Source: RGIG3701 sp031553595
GTDB taxonomy: Bacteria > Planctomycetota > Planctomycetia > Pirellulales > Thermoguttaceae
Reading direction: 5' to 3'
DNA length: 64,000 nt
Assembly (NCBI GenBank): GCA_031553595.1
Contig: JAVBLI010000010.1
Span: forward strand, 1 to 64,000
Position numbers and translations under genes: made by a program. The notes below the pieces were generated by a model, which was not told where the DNA came from, searched no databases, and saw only the letters and a list, made by a program, of their open reading frames with translations. Positions within the stretch are counted from its first letter, which is position 1, and each line of letters starts with the position of its first letter. This document shows positions 44,180 to 52,375 of this stretch, in pieces.

Positions 44180-44956
44180 ATGCCCCGCCCTGCTCTGTTA
44201 TTCACGTTATGTCTTCTCGCATGGTTTCCGCACACCGTTTCTGCCGACGATTTCGCCATTACCTGCCAGCCGGCGTACGGTGAGGGCGTGCCACGGACGT
44301 TTGCCTGGACGTCGGCGGAACCGCCCCGGATCATGGTGACTTACCGGAATTTTAAGGCCGATGAAGATTTTCTGTATATGTTTAAAACGAAATTGACCGT
44401 CTTCCAGGGCGACGCGGTCATTCAGGAGAATTCGCTGACTGCCACGGGGAAATGCACGCCGCAGACGCGGGCGGTGCATGGCGAGTTGTGGATGGATAAG
44501 CCGCTACCGGCCGGGGAGTATCTGCTGCGGGTGACGGTGCGGGATATCGTTTCGCAGACGGAAGCGGTTTTTGACATGCCCGTGGAGGTGTCCGCCGTCA
44601 CCGGATTTCAGCTTTTCGGCCTGCGACCCATCAGCGCGGAGGGGCATATCCGTCCGCCGGTGTATCTGGAAGGCACGCCAATGCGGGTGCAGTGGACGCT
44701 GGCGCCGTCCGCACAGGGCGAGCAGGTGACGGTGCGATATTCGCTGGCCGCCGCCCCGGAAAAAGTTTTCGATAAATGGCAGGGCGTCCTGAAGAATGAG
44801 CCGCAGACGCAACAGACGGCCTTCACCGTCCCCGGCCCGGGCAAACACACGCTCGTCGTGCACGCCGAGAACCATCTGCTGGCGGAAAGCGTGACCTACG
44901 AAATCCCGTTCGTCGTCGTAGGACTGGATGAATTAATTGATAATTATCAATTCTAA
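44180..44956 (+). CDS. secreted hypothetical protein
   Basis: 258 residues from the ATG at 44180; GAAAGGAAAT precedes it. The signal peptide spans 1-22 (HTVSADD). The rest looks like two beta-rich, Ig-like domains (segments ending VRDIVSQTEAVF and GKHTLVVHAENHLLAESV). I recognise no family. The last residues ELIDNYQF and the TAA stop are encoded by a short heptad palindrome shared with the convergent dapA gene. The in-frame region upstream is repeat-derived and not thought to be translated. Confidence 0.7.
   Translation: MPRPALLFTLCLLAWFPHTVSADDFAITCQPAYGEGVPRTFAWTSAEPPRIMVTYRNFKADEDFLYMFKTKLTVFQGDAVIQENSLTATGKCTPQTRAVHGELWMDKPLPAGEYLLRVTVRDIVSQTEAVFDMPVEVSAVTGFQLFGLRPISAEGHIRPPVYLEGTPMRVQWTLAPSAQGEQVTVRYSLAAAPEKVFDKWQGVLKNEPQTQQTAFTVPGPGKHTLVVHAENHLLAESVTYEIPFVVVGLDELIDNYQF
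44936..44955. repeat. minimal AATTGAT/ATCAATT palindrome (H3)
   Basis: AATTGATAATTATCAATT is one heptad facing its complement with no core. The plus-strand TAA (44954-44956) and minus-strand TAG (44955-44953) stops of the two convergent genes overlap at its right end. Confidence 0.7.
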
Positions 44957-45843
44957 AGCAGTCCGTACAGCTCCAGCGTTTTGCGGAGCTTCACTTCCAG
45001 TTCCGGCTCCAGCGGCGTCAGCGGCAGGCGGACTTCGCCGGTGTCCATGCCCAGGAGTTTCATCGCGGCCTTGACCGGAATCGGATTCGTCGAAAGGCCG
45101 AGCATGTCGCGGCAGAGGCGGAAGGTTTTGTGGTGCATTTCCCGTGCTGTTTTCATGTCGCCATTAAATACCGCGTCACACAGGGCGATCATGTCCCCGG
45201 GGACGATGTTTCCGACGACAGAAATCACACCACGGGCGCCGATGGACATGTAGGGCAGCGTCATGCTGTCGTCGCCGCTGAGGATGGTTAAATCGGTCTC
45301 GCCGGCAATCTGCGAGGCCTGGTCCATCTGACCGGTGGCTTCTTTGAGCATGGTAATCGAGGGAAAATCATTCGCCAGACGGATGATCGTGCTGGGCTCA
45401 ATGTTTTTCGAGGTGCGGCCCGGGATGTTATAAATGCAGATCGGGATGCCGACGGAGGTGGCCAGGGCCTTAAAGTGCTGGTAAAAACCCTCCTGCATGG
45501 GCTTATTATAATAGGGGCCCACAACCAGCGCCGCGTCCGCTCCCGTTTTCTCGGCCCACCGCGTCAGGTGCAGGGCCTCTTCCGTGCTGTTCGAACCGGT
45601 GCCGGGCATGACTTTCACCCGCCCCGCCGCCGTTTTCACGACGGTGCTGATCACTTCCTCGTGCTCGGGGTGCGAAAGCGTGGGCGACTCACCGGTCGTC
45701 CCCACAGGCACCAAGCACGTCACGCCCGCGTTAATGAGAAATTCCGTCTGACGCTCCAGCGCCTCCAGATCCAGCTTGCCGTCACAGAACGGCGTCACCA
45801 TCGCGACGGATAAACCTGAAAATGCTTCTGCTCGAGTAGCCAT
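44953..45843 (-). CDS. dapA: 4-hydroxy-tetrahydrodipicolinate synthase
   Basis: 296 residues. GTTGESPTLSHPEHE near 48 is the pyruvate-site TTGE motif. YYNKPMQEGFYQHF near 112 and YNIPGRTSKNI near 139 supply the catalytic Tyr and the Arg that binds ASA. LKEATGQMD near 167 has the Schiff-base Lys. DapA condenses pyruvate with aspartate semialdehyde, the first step to lysine and diaminopimelate. Length and motifs are typical. Its stop overlaps the convergent gene at 44956 by 4 bp. Confidence 0.95.
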   Translation of the reverse strand: MATRAEAFSGLSVAMVTPFCDGKLDLEALERQTEFLINAGVTCLVPVGTTGESPTLSHPEHEEVISTVVKTAAGRVKVMPGTGSNSTEEALHLTRWAEKTGADAALVVGPYYNKPMQEGFYQHFKALATSVGIPICIYNIPGRTSKNIEPSTIIRLANDFPSITMLKEATGQMDQASQIAGETDLTILSGDDSMTLPYMSIGARGVISVVGNIVPGDMIALCDAVFNGDMKTAREMHHKTFRLCRDMLGLSTNPIPVKAAMKLLGMDTGEVRLPLTPLEPELEVKLRKTLELYGLL

Positions 45844-45940
45844 AATTTGAAGATGGGGGTTAGAGGTAACTTTTTAAGGACGAAATGTCAATATTAAGTA
45901 TACCGTATCCGCCGCGCGAACACAAGCCGGGGGGAGCGGC

Positions 45941-46075
45941 GATGGGGATGGGGTGTAGGATGTGGGGGGTGGGGGAAATTGATAGTTGATAATTGATAAT
46001 TGTTTTGATGCAAAGTCATCGAGCGGCACAGCATTACGCTTGCGTCCACATCCTACATCCCACACCCCACATCCT
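45941..46075. repeat. chimeric heptad element, GTGTAGG arm plus AATTGAT insert (H4)
   Basis: An outer left arm (45941-45976, GTGTAGG/ATGTGGG units) pairs with the right arm (46046-46075, CCACATC-CTACATC-CCACACC-CCACATC). Immediately inside the left arm lies an AATTGAT array (45976-46002) with no partner on the right. The centre, read on the minus strand, starts GGACGCAAGCG. It lies in the spacer between dapA and the M50 gene, both on the minus strand; the rest of that 243-bp gap shows nothing else. Confidence 0.8.
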
Positions 46076-46086
46076 GGCGCCGCCAC

Positions 46087-48309
46087 TTACTTCAGCTTAA
46101 AGTTAAACGTTTCCGTCACGACGCGCCAGAATCGCTGAACGAGCGTCTGGGGGGCGGCGTGGATTTTGGCCTGTCCGGTCAGCCCGACACGCATTAAATC
46201 CTCCGAATTGTCCAGCGGCACGTCCACTTTGTAGGACGTAATCTGCGGCTTTTCGATTCCGTTTCCCTCCGTGACGGTCGAGACTTCGCCCTTCGTTTTA
46301 TTGGACAGCCGGGGCGAAACGGCTTTGATCTGCTGCCCGGCCACTTCGGAAACCTTGCCGGAAAAGGTTTTGAACGGAAATTCGTTCAGATTCACGTCCA
46401 CATCCAGGCCCTGCCGCACGAAGTCCTTCTGCGACTGGGTCACGACCAGCGTGGCTTTGAGTTTCGTCGGATCGCCGATCATGCAGAACGGGTCGCCGGC
46501 GGAGAGGAAAGCGCGGTGGTTTTTCTCGTCGAACGGCGTGCCGCTCCAGGTGGGGAGCATGCCGCTGCTGTCGGGGCGGCGTTCGCGAATCTGGGCCGGG
46601 ATGACGGTTCCATCCCGCGTAGCTTTCAGCACCAGGCGGCTCTGATCCTCCCGACGCTCCTCGATTTGCCGCAAAATGGCGAGGTATGCTTCTTCCAGGG
46701 CGGGAATCTGTTTCTGCTGCTCCAGGCGGCGCAGGGTCTGTAATTGCACGGCGATTTGCTCGCGGTCGCGCACCAACTGGCTGATTTGCAGCTCGATGTC
46801 GTTATTTTCCAGCACCGCCAGTACCTGGCCCTTTTTGACCACGTCCCCCGGCTGCACGCGGAGATCGACGATCGCCCCCGGAATCATCACGAAAACGGTG
46901 TCGCCTCTATCCAGCTCCACCTCCAGCGGCGTGAAAATCCGGTACGGCAGCGGAATGAAAAACAAAAATCCCAGCAGCAGGATCACCGCCGTCAACGATA
47001 AATAAAAACGCGGCTTTTTCACTTTATCCAATCTTCCCGGCACGTAAAAAAATTTGCCCAATTTCCACAGCGGCATCACCAGCAGCCCGTACAGCGACAT
47101 GAGAATGATCAGCTGCCCGAGGATTTTCAACTGGTAACCGCTAAACAGTTTATACAGGAAAAACATGATGGAAAAGGTCACCACCCAGCGGTAACACACC
47201 GCCGCGACCGAATACAACGCGAACAGCAGTTGATTCCGCTTCGGGAGGAAGGGATCGTCGGGATATTCCAGCCCGAGAAACCACTCGCCCATCTTCCGGT
47301 TCAGGATGGAGGACGCCTTTTGCCGCATGTTCGGGATTTCCATCAGGTCGGCCAGGACGTAATAGCCGTCGTATCGCAAGAGCGGATTTCCGTTGAAGAA
47401 AATCGTGCTCACGGAGGAGATGAACATGATGTTCAGGCAGATGTTGTTCAGCAGCCCGGGATTCGAAAACCACCAGACGAACGTCGCGATGGACGCCAGC
47501 ATGAGTTCGACGTAAATTCCAGCGAATCCGATCGCCGCCCTCCTCCACTTGCTGGGCAGCATCCACGAGTCGGAGACGTTGCAGTACAAGCATGGCGTGA
47601 GCACCAGCACCATGATGCCCATTTCGTGGCACTCGCCGCCGAAGTGTTTGCAGGTCAGGCCGTGGCCGAACTCGTGAATCACTTTCGTGCAGCCCAGCAC
47701 GATGGCGAGATAAATGCCGTTTTCAGGTGTGAAAAACTGATAAAATCCCGGCAGCTTGGCGCGGAAGCTTTCGAATTGCGTCAGCACCATCATCGCCGCC
47801 CCGAGCATGAACATCACACACAGCGTGACCGTGATCGGGTGATAAATCCAGCGAAAAAACGGATACATCCAGTTCAGCAGGCGTTCCGGGTCGAACCCTT
47901 TGAAGCGGATGGAGAGAATGTTCGTGCAGGCGGCCAGGCGCTCTTTGCGTTTGCGCGTGCGGGCGCGGTTGTAGAGTTGATAGCCCTGGTCGAGGGCCGC
48001 GGTGATGATCAGGCCGCTGGAGTGCAGGGAACCGATAAACTGCTGCAAATCCTCCAGCGTCAGCTTCTGCGGCGGAAACTCGGCCTCGAAGCGGTCCTTG
48101 ATGTCGTCCAGACTGGACTGCCCGTCCAGCATGTTCATGATCGCGAACTCTTCTTCCTGAAAACGGTAGTATTTCAGTCCGATCGGGTCCTTCACCACCC
48201 AGTACGCCTTCCCCAGATAGCGCTCTTTCTTCGCCTCCAGGTCCGGGCGCACCCGGATCGGGAGCACGCGTGCACTGCTGGAAACGAGACTGTCGGATAG
48301 GGTGGCCAT
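46087..48309 (-). CDS. M50 site-2-protease-like membrane protein fused to HlyD-type domain
   Basis: 740 residues. Residues about 40-110 resemble a PqqD-like winged-helix domain. HEFGH near 211-215 is the zinc motif of M50 (S2P) proteases, set among TM helices (about 170-460). A lipoyl/HlyD segment follows: VMIPGAIVDLRVQPGDVV near 485 and TLVVTQSQKDFVRQGL near 640. Proteins of this layout occur in peptide export or processing loci and are frequent in Planctomycetota. Cleavage of a membrane substrate is plausible but unproven. It is the last gene of a minus-strand run after two HlyD-type proteins. The region just upstream of its ATG is a heptad array with no Shine-Dalgarno. Confidence 0.82.
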   Translation of the reverse strand: MATLSDSLVSSSARVLPIRVRPDLEAKKERYLGKAYWVVKDPIGLKYYRFQEEEFAIMNMLDGQSSLDDIKDRFEAEFPPQKLTLEDLQQFIGSLHSSGLIITAALDQGYQLYNRARTRKRKERLAACTNILSIRFKGFDPERLLNWMYPFFRWIYHPITVTLCVMFMLGAAMMVLTQFESFRAKLPGFYQFFTPENGIYLAIVLGCTKVIHEFGHGLTCKHFGGECHEMGIMVLVLTPCLYCNVSDSWMLPSKWRRAAIGFAGIYVELMLASIATFVWWFSNPGLLNNICLNIMFISSVSTIFFNGNPLLRYDGYYVLADLMEIPNMRQKASSILNRKMGEWFLGLEYPDDPFLPKRNQLLFALYSVAAVCYRWVVTFSIMFFLYKLFSGYQLKILGQLIILMSLYGLLVMPLWKLGKFFYVPGRLDKVKKPRFYLSLTAVILLLGFLFFIPLPYRIFTPLEVELDRGDTVFVMIPGAIVDLRVQPGDVVKKGQVLAVLENNDIELQISQLVRDREQIAVQLQTLRRLEQQKQIPALEEAYLAILRQIEERREDQSRLVLKATRDGTVIPAQIRERRPDSSGMLPTWSGTPFDEKNHRAFLSAGDPFCMIGDPTKLKATLVVTQSQKDFVRQGLDVDVNLNEFPFKTFSGKVSEVAGQQIKAVSPRLSNKTKGEVSTVTEGNGIEKPQITSYKVDVPLDNSEDLMRVGLTGQAKIHAAPQTLVQRFWRVVTETFNFKLK

Positions 48310-48407
48310 GGTGAATGGTGAATGGTGAATGGTTAATGGTGAATTGTTAATAAGCAGGTGTGAATTTCGCTTGCGTCATTCACCATTTACCATTAACAAT
48401 TTACCAT
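48310..48407. repeat. GGTGAAT heptad element filling a whole intergenic spacer (H5)
   Basis: Left arm GGTGAAT x3-GGTTAAT-GGTGAAT-TGTTAAT; right arm ATTCACC-ATTTACC-ATTAACA-ATTTACC. The centre, on the minus strand, reads GACGCAAGCGAA. It starts at the base after the M50 ATG and ends one codon before the HlyD gene stop, so the entire spacer is the element. Confidence 0.87.
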
Positions 48408-49790
48408 TTACTTCAGTTTCGCGTTGGCGCGCATGGCGGGTTTGAGCTGCCATTCGCCGTTTTCCTGGACGTTCTGGATTTCGACCCAGACCTGATACTT
48501 GGAGCCGGCGATCAGGACGGGGTCGACGAACGTGACTTTTCCGTGGAACGATTTGCCGGGAAGCAGGGGGGCCGTGATGGTGACATTGCGCCCACGCACG
48601 CCGGCCATGGGCACCTGCCGCGCGTCGAGCTGAAATTTCAGCCGCACCACATCCAGCCTCGCCAGACGCAAAAGCGGATCGCCCGGCTTCACCCACTCGC
48701 CCTGGTGACGAAAACGCTCGAGCACGATTCCGTCCGTGGGCGCGTTGATCATCCGTCGGGTGACGCCCAGCTCGGCCGCCTTGAGCTCCACATGTTGCAC
48801 CTGCATGTCGTATTTCGCGACCATATAATCATGCGTGGCCTGCTCGATTTGCAGTTCCGCCTGCTTGTGCGACAAGAGATACCGCTGATATTCCGCTTCC
48901 GGTACGGTTGCCGGCACGCGCTTGTTCGCGGCGTCGGCCCGCACTATCTCCTGATACGCCACGTCTTTGGCCGCTTTGGCGTAACGAATGTTGACGTCGT
49001 TAGCCGCTTTTCGTTCCGCGGCCTTTAATTTCGCCTCGCTGACTTCCACGGACATCTGGGCCTGTTCGTCGTCGACGCGGCCCAGCAGCGCCCCCATTTT
49101 GACGGTGTCGCCTTCCTTCACTTTCAGCTCCACCAGCACGCCGGCTTCCTGGGCAGGCACCTCGATATCCTCGATGAGCGTGATGTAACCGTTGTCGTCG
49201 GCCATACCGCCGCCTGACGCAGGGGAGTGGGCGTCACCCGGGGCGGCCATCTCCGCAAAATTTCCGCCACCGGGAAACCGCCCAATCGGTTCGCCGTTAC
49301 GCGCGGCTGCGCCGGCATTGGCCGCTTCGTCGAAAACGGAACTTGAGGCGGGCGAGTAATATCCGGTGGGTGGCAATCCGGCAGCCGCTGGCGTTTTTTC
49401 CGCCGCCGGGGCGGGTGCGGTCGCTGCCGGGGCCTCGAAGGCCATGGTTTCTTCCTCATCCTCTTCGTCGTCCACCGCGAAAGTCCGTGGCGTTTCGCTG
49501 CCGATTCCCGTGTATCCGGCGCCCGGTGACGCGGGGAAATCCAGGCTTTCCGAGCCGTACGTATCATCCGCCGTCAAGCCGTCCGGCAGCGCAGCGGTGT
49601 ACGTCTCCACGGCTTCTTCACCCGCTTCCGCTTGTGATGCATCCGGTGTCTGAGGCGAGGAGGTTGCCGCCTCGTCCCCGCCGGTTCCGGGGGTTTCTTC
49701 CACTTTCGACTTACATCCCGTCACCGCCGTCAGCAGCGCCGCCATGAGCCATACACGAATAATATAGGAAAACGTTTTTTTTGCCGTCAT
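48408..49790 (-). CDS. HlyD-family periplasmic adaptor lipoprotein
   Basis: 460 residues. The N-terminal TM with TAVTGC near 26 is a lipobox, so a membrane-anchored lipoprotein is likely. A long, Ala/Pro/Glu-rich linker runs to about 190. Then comes the barrel-sandwich half DIEVPAQEAGVLVELKVKEG, a coiled coil (about 235-330), and the second half ending near 430. This is the adaptor fold used with RND, MacB or ABC pumps. No pump gene is next to it; the neighbours are another HlyD-like protein with a GAF-like part and an M50/HlyD protein. Confidence 0.85.
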   Translation of the reverse strand: MTAKKTFSYIIRVWLMAALLTAVTGCKSKVEETPGTGGDEAATSSPQTPDASQAEAGEEAVETYTAALPDGLTADDTYGSESLDFPASPGAGYTGIGSETPRTFAVDDEEDEEETMAFEAPAATAPAPAAEKTPAAAGLPPTGYYSPASSSVFDEAANAGAAARNGEPIGRFPGGGNFAEMAAPGDAHSPASGGGMADDNGYITLIEDIEVPAQEAGVLVELKVKEGDTVKMGALLGRVDDEQAQMSVEVSEAKLKAAERKAANDVNIRYAKAAKDVAYQEIVRADAANKRVPATVPEAEYQRYLLSHKQAELQIEQATHDYMVAKYDMQVQHVELKAAELGVTRRMINAPTDGIVLERFRHQGEWVKPGDPLLRLARLDVVRLKFQLDARQVPMAGVRGRNVTITAPLLPGKSFHGKVTFVDPVLIAGSKYQVWVEIQNVQENGEWQLKPAMRANAKLK

Positions 49791-49798
49791 GCTTTTTG

Positions 49799-49914
49799 GG
49801 GGTGTAAGGTGAAATGCTTCATACTTAATGCTTGATGCTAAAAAGACGTTATTTCAGGAGGGATTTGACACCACGCCAGTCATTAAACATTTAGCATTAA
49901 GCATTTAGCATTTT
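49799..49914. repeat. ATGCTTA/ATGCTAA repeat element (H8)
   Basis: The left part contains ATGCTTC-ATACTTA-ATGCTTG-ATGCTAA; the right part AACATTT-AGCATTA-AGCATTT-AGCATTT. No GACGCAAGCG core is visible. It fills the spacer between two HlyD-type genes. Its units are near-heptads of a different sequence from the other families. Confidence 0.72.
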
Positions 49915-52077
49915 TTAGAACCACTTGAAAATGACTTTTTGCTGGAACCAGGAAATGGCGTCGGAGAACCAGACGTAACCGACCGGCTTTTTGCCGCACT
50001 TCACTTTTCCGGTGACGGTGGCACCGATATTTTTCTGGATGAGATCCGGGTTGTCCAGCGCCACGCGGATGAGCACCACGTTGCCGTGATCGCCACGGAC
50101 TTCTGCCGTCTTGTGAATTTCCTTGATCGTCCCGGTGTGGGTGGTTTCGGGTGCCGAGGCGAGAACGAAGGCGACATCCAGATTGTCTTTTTCCATGCTG
50201 AGCTGCGCTTTACGAATCGCGCCGATACTCCGCTCGGGCATGAAAAGCTCGACTTCCCACTCGCCCTTGGGGTTCGCGATTTCCATCAGCACCTGCCCGC
50301 GCTGCACGGGGCGGTTGATGAGCGTCTCACGGACGTCGAAGGTCACGACCACGCCGTCACAGGGGCTGCACACCGTGAGGTTCTGGTGCTTCACCCGCAG
50401 CAAAAACGCCTCGGCGTAATACGCGCTCAAGAGCCGTTCGAGTTCCTCCACACGTCCCTGCTGGCGGACGCGGTCTTCCGGCGTCATGGTTCGCTCCACT
50501 GTAAGCACCTGGTTGATCGCGGCCTGCTCCTGATGCGTGCGGCTGATGTCGCCCGTGAGCTTCGCGATCTGCGTGGCCAGGTCCAGGTTCCGCAGCCTCA
50601 CCAGCGGCGTGCCTCTTTTCTCAAGAAACGCGTCCGGATCAATCACCCGCGAAAAATCCTGCCGCCCATCCGGGTCCGTGAGGTTCACCGGACGACCGTT
50701 TCTTACCTCCACGCCTTCTTTATAAATCGGGCCACCCACCTCTTGCCCGTGATGCACCATCACATCTTCCACGTCGCCGTCGATGTTCGCGTAAACCTCC
50801 TGACGGTCGGTCGGAATCAGTCGGCCATCCGCATTCATGTTATAATCCCACGGCACAATGAACAGCGAAAGAATCGCGGCCAGCACCAACAGCGTGATGC
50901 TGATCGTTTTCGGCAGCGTTCTGGCCCGCACAATCCACGACATGCGGCCGATGGCCCGCCACAGCGGCATGAGGAACAGGCTGTCGTGCTCCAGGGAGTT
51001 GGTCAGGGCCGCGCAACTGTGTTTTGCCACCACGTCCACCCGCTGACGGAGTTTCGTCTGCACGGCACTGTTTTCGATCTGCTCAACAATCAGCGCCCCA
51101 AGCGGCGGACGTTTCATGTCATGCCGCTTGTTCATGTCCTCCTTATCTTCCTCCCGCATGGGCGGAATCAGCGGAATAACCGCCACGGCCTTACTGTGTG
51201 ACTCGTCGACATACGCGTCGACGGCCTTCTCCACCTGCGGCGCGAAATTGGAGGTGTCGCCCATGTACCACATCGGCTCTTCCACCGCCACGACCGCCGA
51301 GGAAAGCTTGTTCAAAAGGCGAATCGTGTTCGAGCGTTTGTCGAAAAGGTCCTGCCCGCTGACCGCCACGACGCGGCATTTATTGCCGTAACGCAGCGCC
51401 ACGCTGACGCGGTCGCACTCGATCAGCCGCCGGCCTTCATTCGCGATCGTGTACGCCGTGGCTTTCGGATCGAGACCCTCGTGAATCGTGCGGGTGAACT
51501 CCTCGAGCTGGCTCCAGAGCACCTGGCGGTCGGAAAAATGCCGTAACTGCGAGCTTTTGATGAATTCCACGGCGTGCTCGCACATCTGGAGCAAAAACCG
51601 CAGATAGCCACGCTGGGTGGTGGCCGGGGCGTCGGGGCGCTGGAAAATTTCCACCAGGCCCACCAGTTCGATGTCCGTCATCAGCGGCGCGAGGATCAGC
51701 AGATTGTCAGTCGGGTTGCCAGCCACGCCGTCTTCTTCCTGCGTCGAGGAATGCGGCGAGACGAGCAGGCCCTCCGGATGTTTCAGGGCCCGGTACAGCA
51801 GCCGGGAGTGCTCGGCCATTTTGTCTTTGTCGTTACCCAGGCCGGTCTCGCGGAGATTGATCTGGGTCTGAAGCGCCAGGCCGGACCCTTCCGAAAACAT
51901 CCACACCACACCGCCGACGGCCGCAATGGCCGCCACGACGCGCTCAAGGAATTGCGTGTAAAATTCCTCGGCGGGGATGTCCGATTTTGATAATTGCGCG
52001 ATCTCACTGACCAGCGTACGAATTTGTTGTTTCGTCTGCTCAATTAAATTCGCGTCGAACTGCTGCTCCGAACTCAT
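49915..52077 (-). CDS. HlyD-type protein with N-terminal GAF-like region
   Basis: 720 residues. Residues about 15-340 carry two GAF-like stretches, including VIPLIPP near 300. A TM helix lies at about 393-415 (SITLLVLAAILSLFI). The C-terminal part is HlyD-like, with the barrel segment VHHGQEVGGPIYKEG near 441, a helical hairpin (about 505-575), LTVCSPCDGVVVTFD near 578 and a second half that ends before 720. GAF domains bind small molecules, so this adaptor may be sensory. It heads the three-gene minus-strand block. The 298-bp gap before it holds only AT-rich sequence and the divergent promoter at 52290. Confidence 0.78.
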   Translation of the reverse strand: MSSEQQFDANLIEQTKQQIRTLVSEIAQLSKSDIPAEEFYTQFLERVVAAIAAVGGVVWMFSEGSGLALQTQINLRETGLGNDKDKMAEHSRLLYRALKHPEGLLVSPHSSTQEEDGVAGNPTDNLLILAPLMTDIELVGLVEIFQRPDAPATTQRGYLRFLLQMCEHAVEFIKSSQLRHFSDRQVLWSQLEEFTRTIHEGLDPKATAYTIANEGRRLIECDRVSVALRYGNKCRVVAVSGQDLFDKRSNTIRLLNKLSSAVVAVEEPMWYMGDTSNFAPQVEKAVDAYVDESHSKAVAVIPLIPPMREEDKEDMNKRHDMKRPPLGALIVEQIENSAVQTKLRQRVDVVAKHSCAALTNSLEHDSLFLMPLWRAIGRMSWIVRARTLPKTISITLLVLAAILSLFIVPWDYNMNADGRLIPTDRQEVYANIDGDVEDVMVHHGQEVGGPIYKEGVEVRNGRPVNLTDPDGRQDFSRVIDPDAFLEKRGTPLVRLRNLDLATQIAKLTGDISRTHQEQAAINQVLTVERTMTPEDRVRQQGRVEELERLLSAYYAEAFLLRVKHQNLTVCSPCDGVVVTFDVRETLINRPVQRGQVLMEIANPKGEWEVELFMPERSIGAIRKAQLSMEKDNLDVAFVLASAPETTHTGTIKEIHKTAEVRGDHGNVVLIRVALDNPDLIQKNIGATVTGKVKCGKKPVGYVWFSDAISWFQQKVIFKWF

Positions 52078-52289
52078 TCTCGTCCTGCTTTAAATATTCT
52101 ATCAAATGGCCGTTTTCGACGGACTTTGGGTGTACTTTTTCCCGACTTTTCGATACCGGCACCAAATATGTTTACGCATTCTAGCGGAAAATCAAAAATT
52201 TTACCATCCCAAAAATGAACTTCCCGCGTAAATTATATAGAATCCACGAAATTCATATTTCGCGAAAGCGACCTTTTTTCGGCGAAAAC

Positions 52290-52318
52290 TTGTATTCCTG
52301 GGTGGCTTCCGTTATAAT
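52290..52318 (+). promoter_or_regulatory. promoter of the TPR/beta-sandwich gene
   Basis: TTGTAT (52290-52295), a 17-bp spacer and TATAAT (52313-52318), about 58 bp before the ATG. Confidence 0.65.
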
Positions 52319-52375
52319 TATATATGTCAGTACGGATGGTTTAATTTGATGTTCTTTCTTTGCGGGTGGTGCGTT

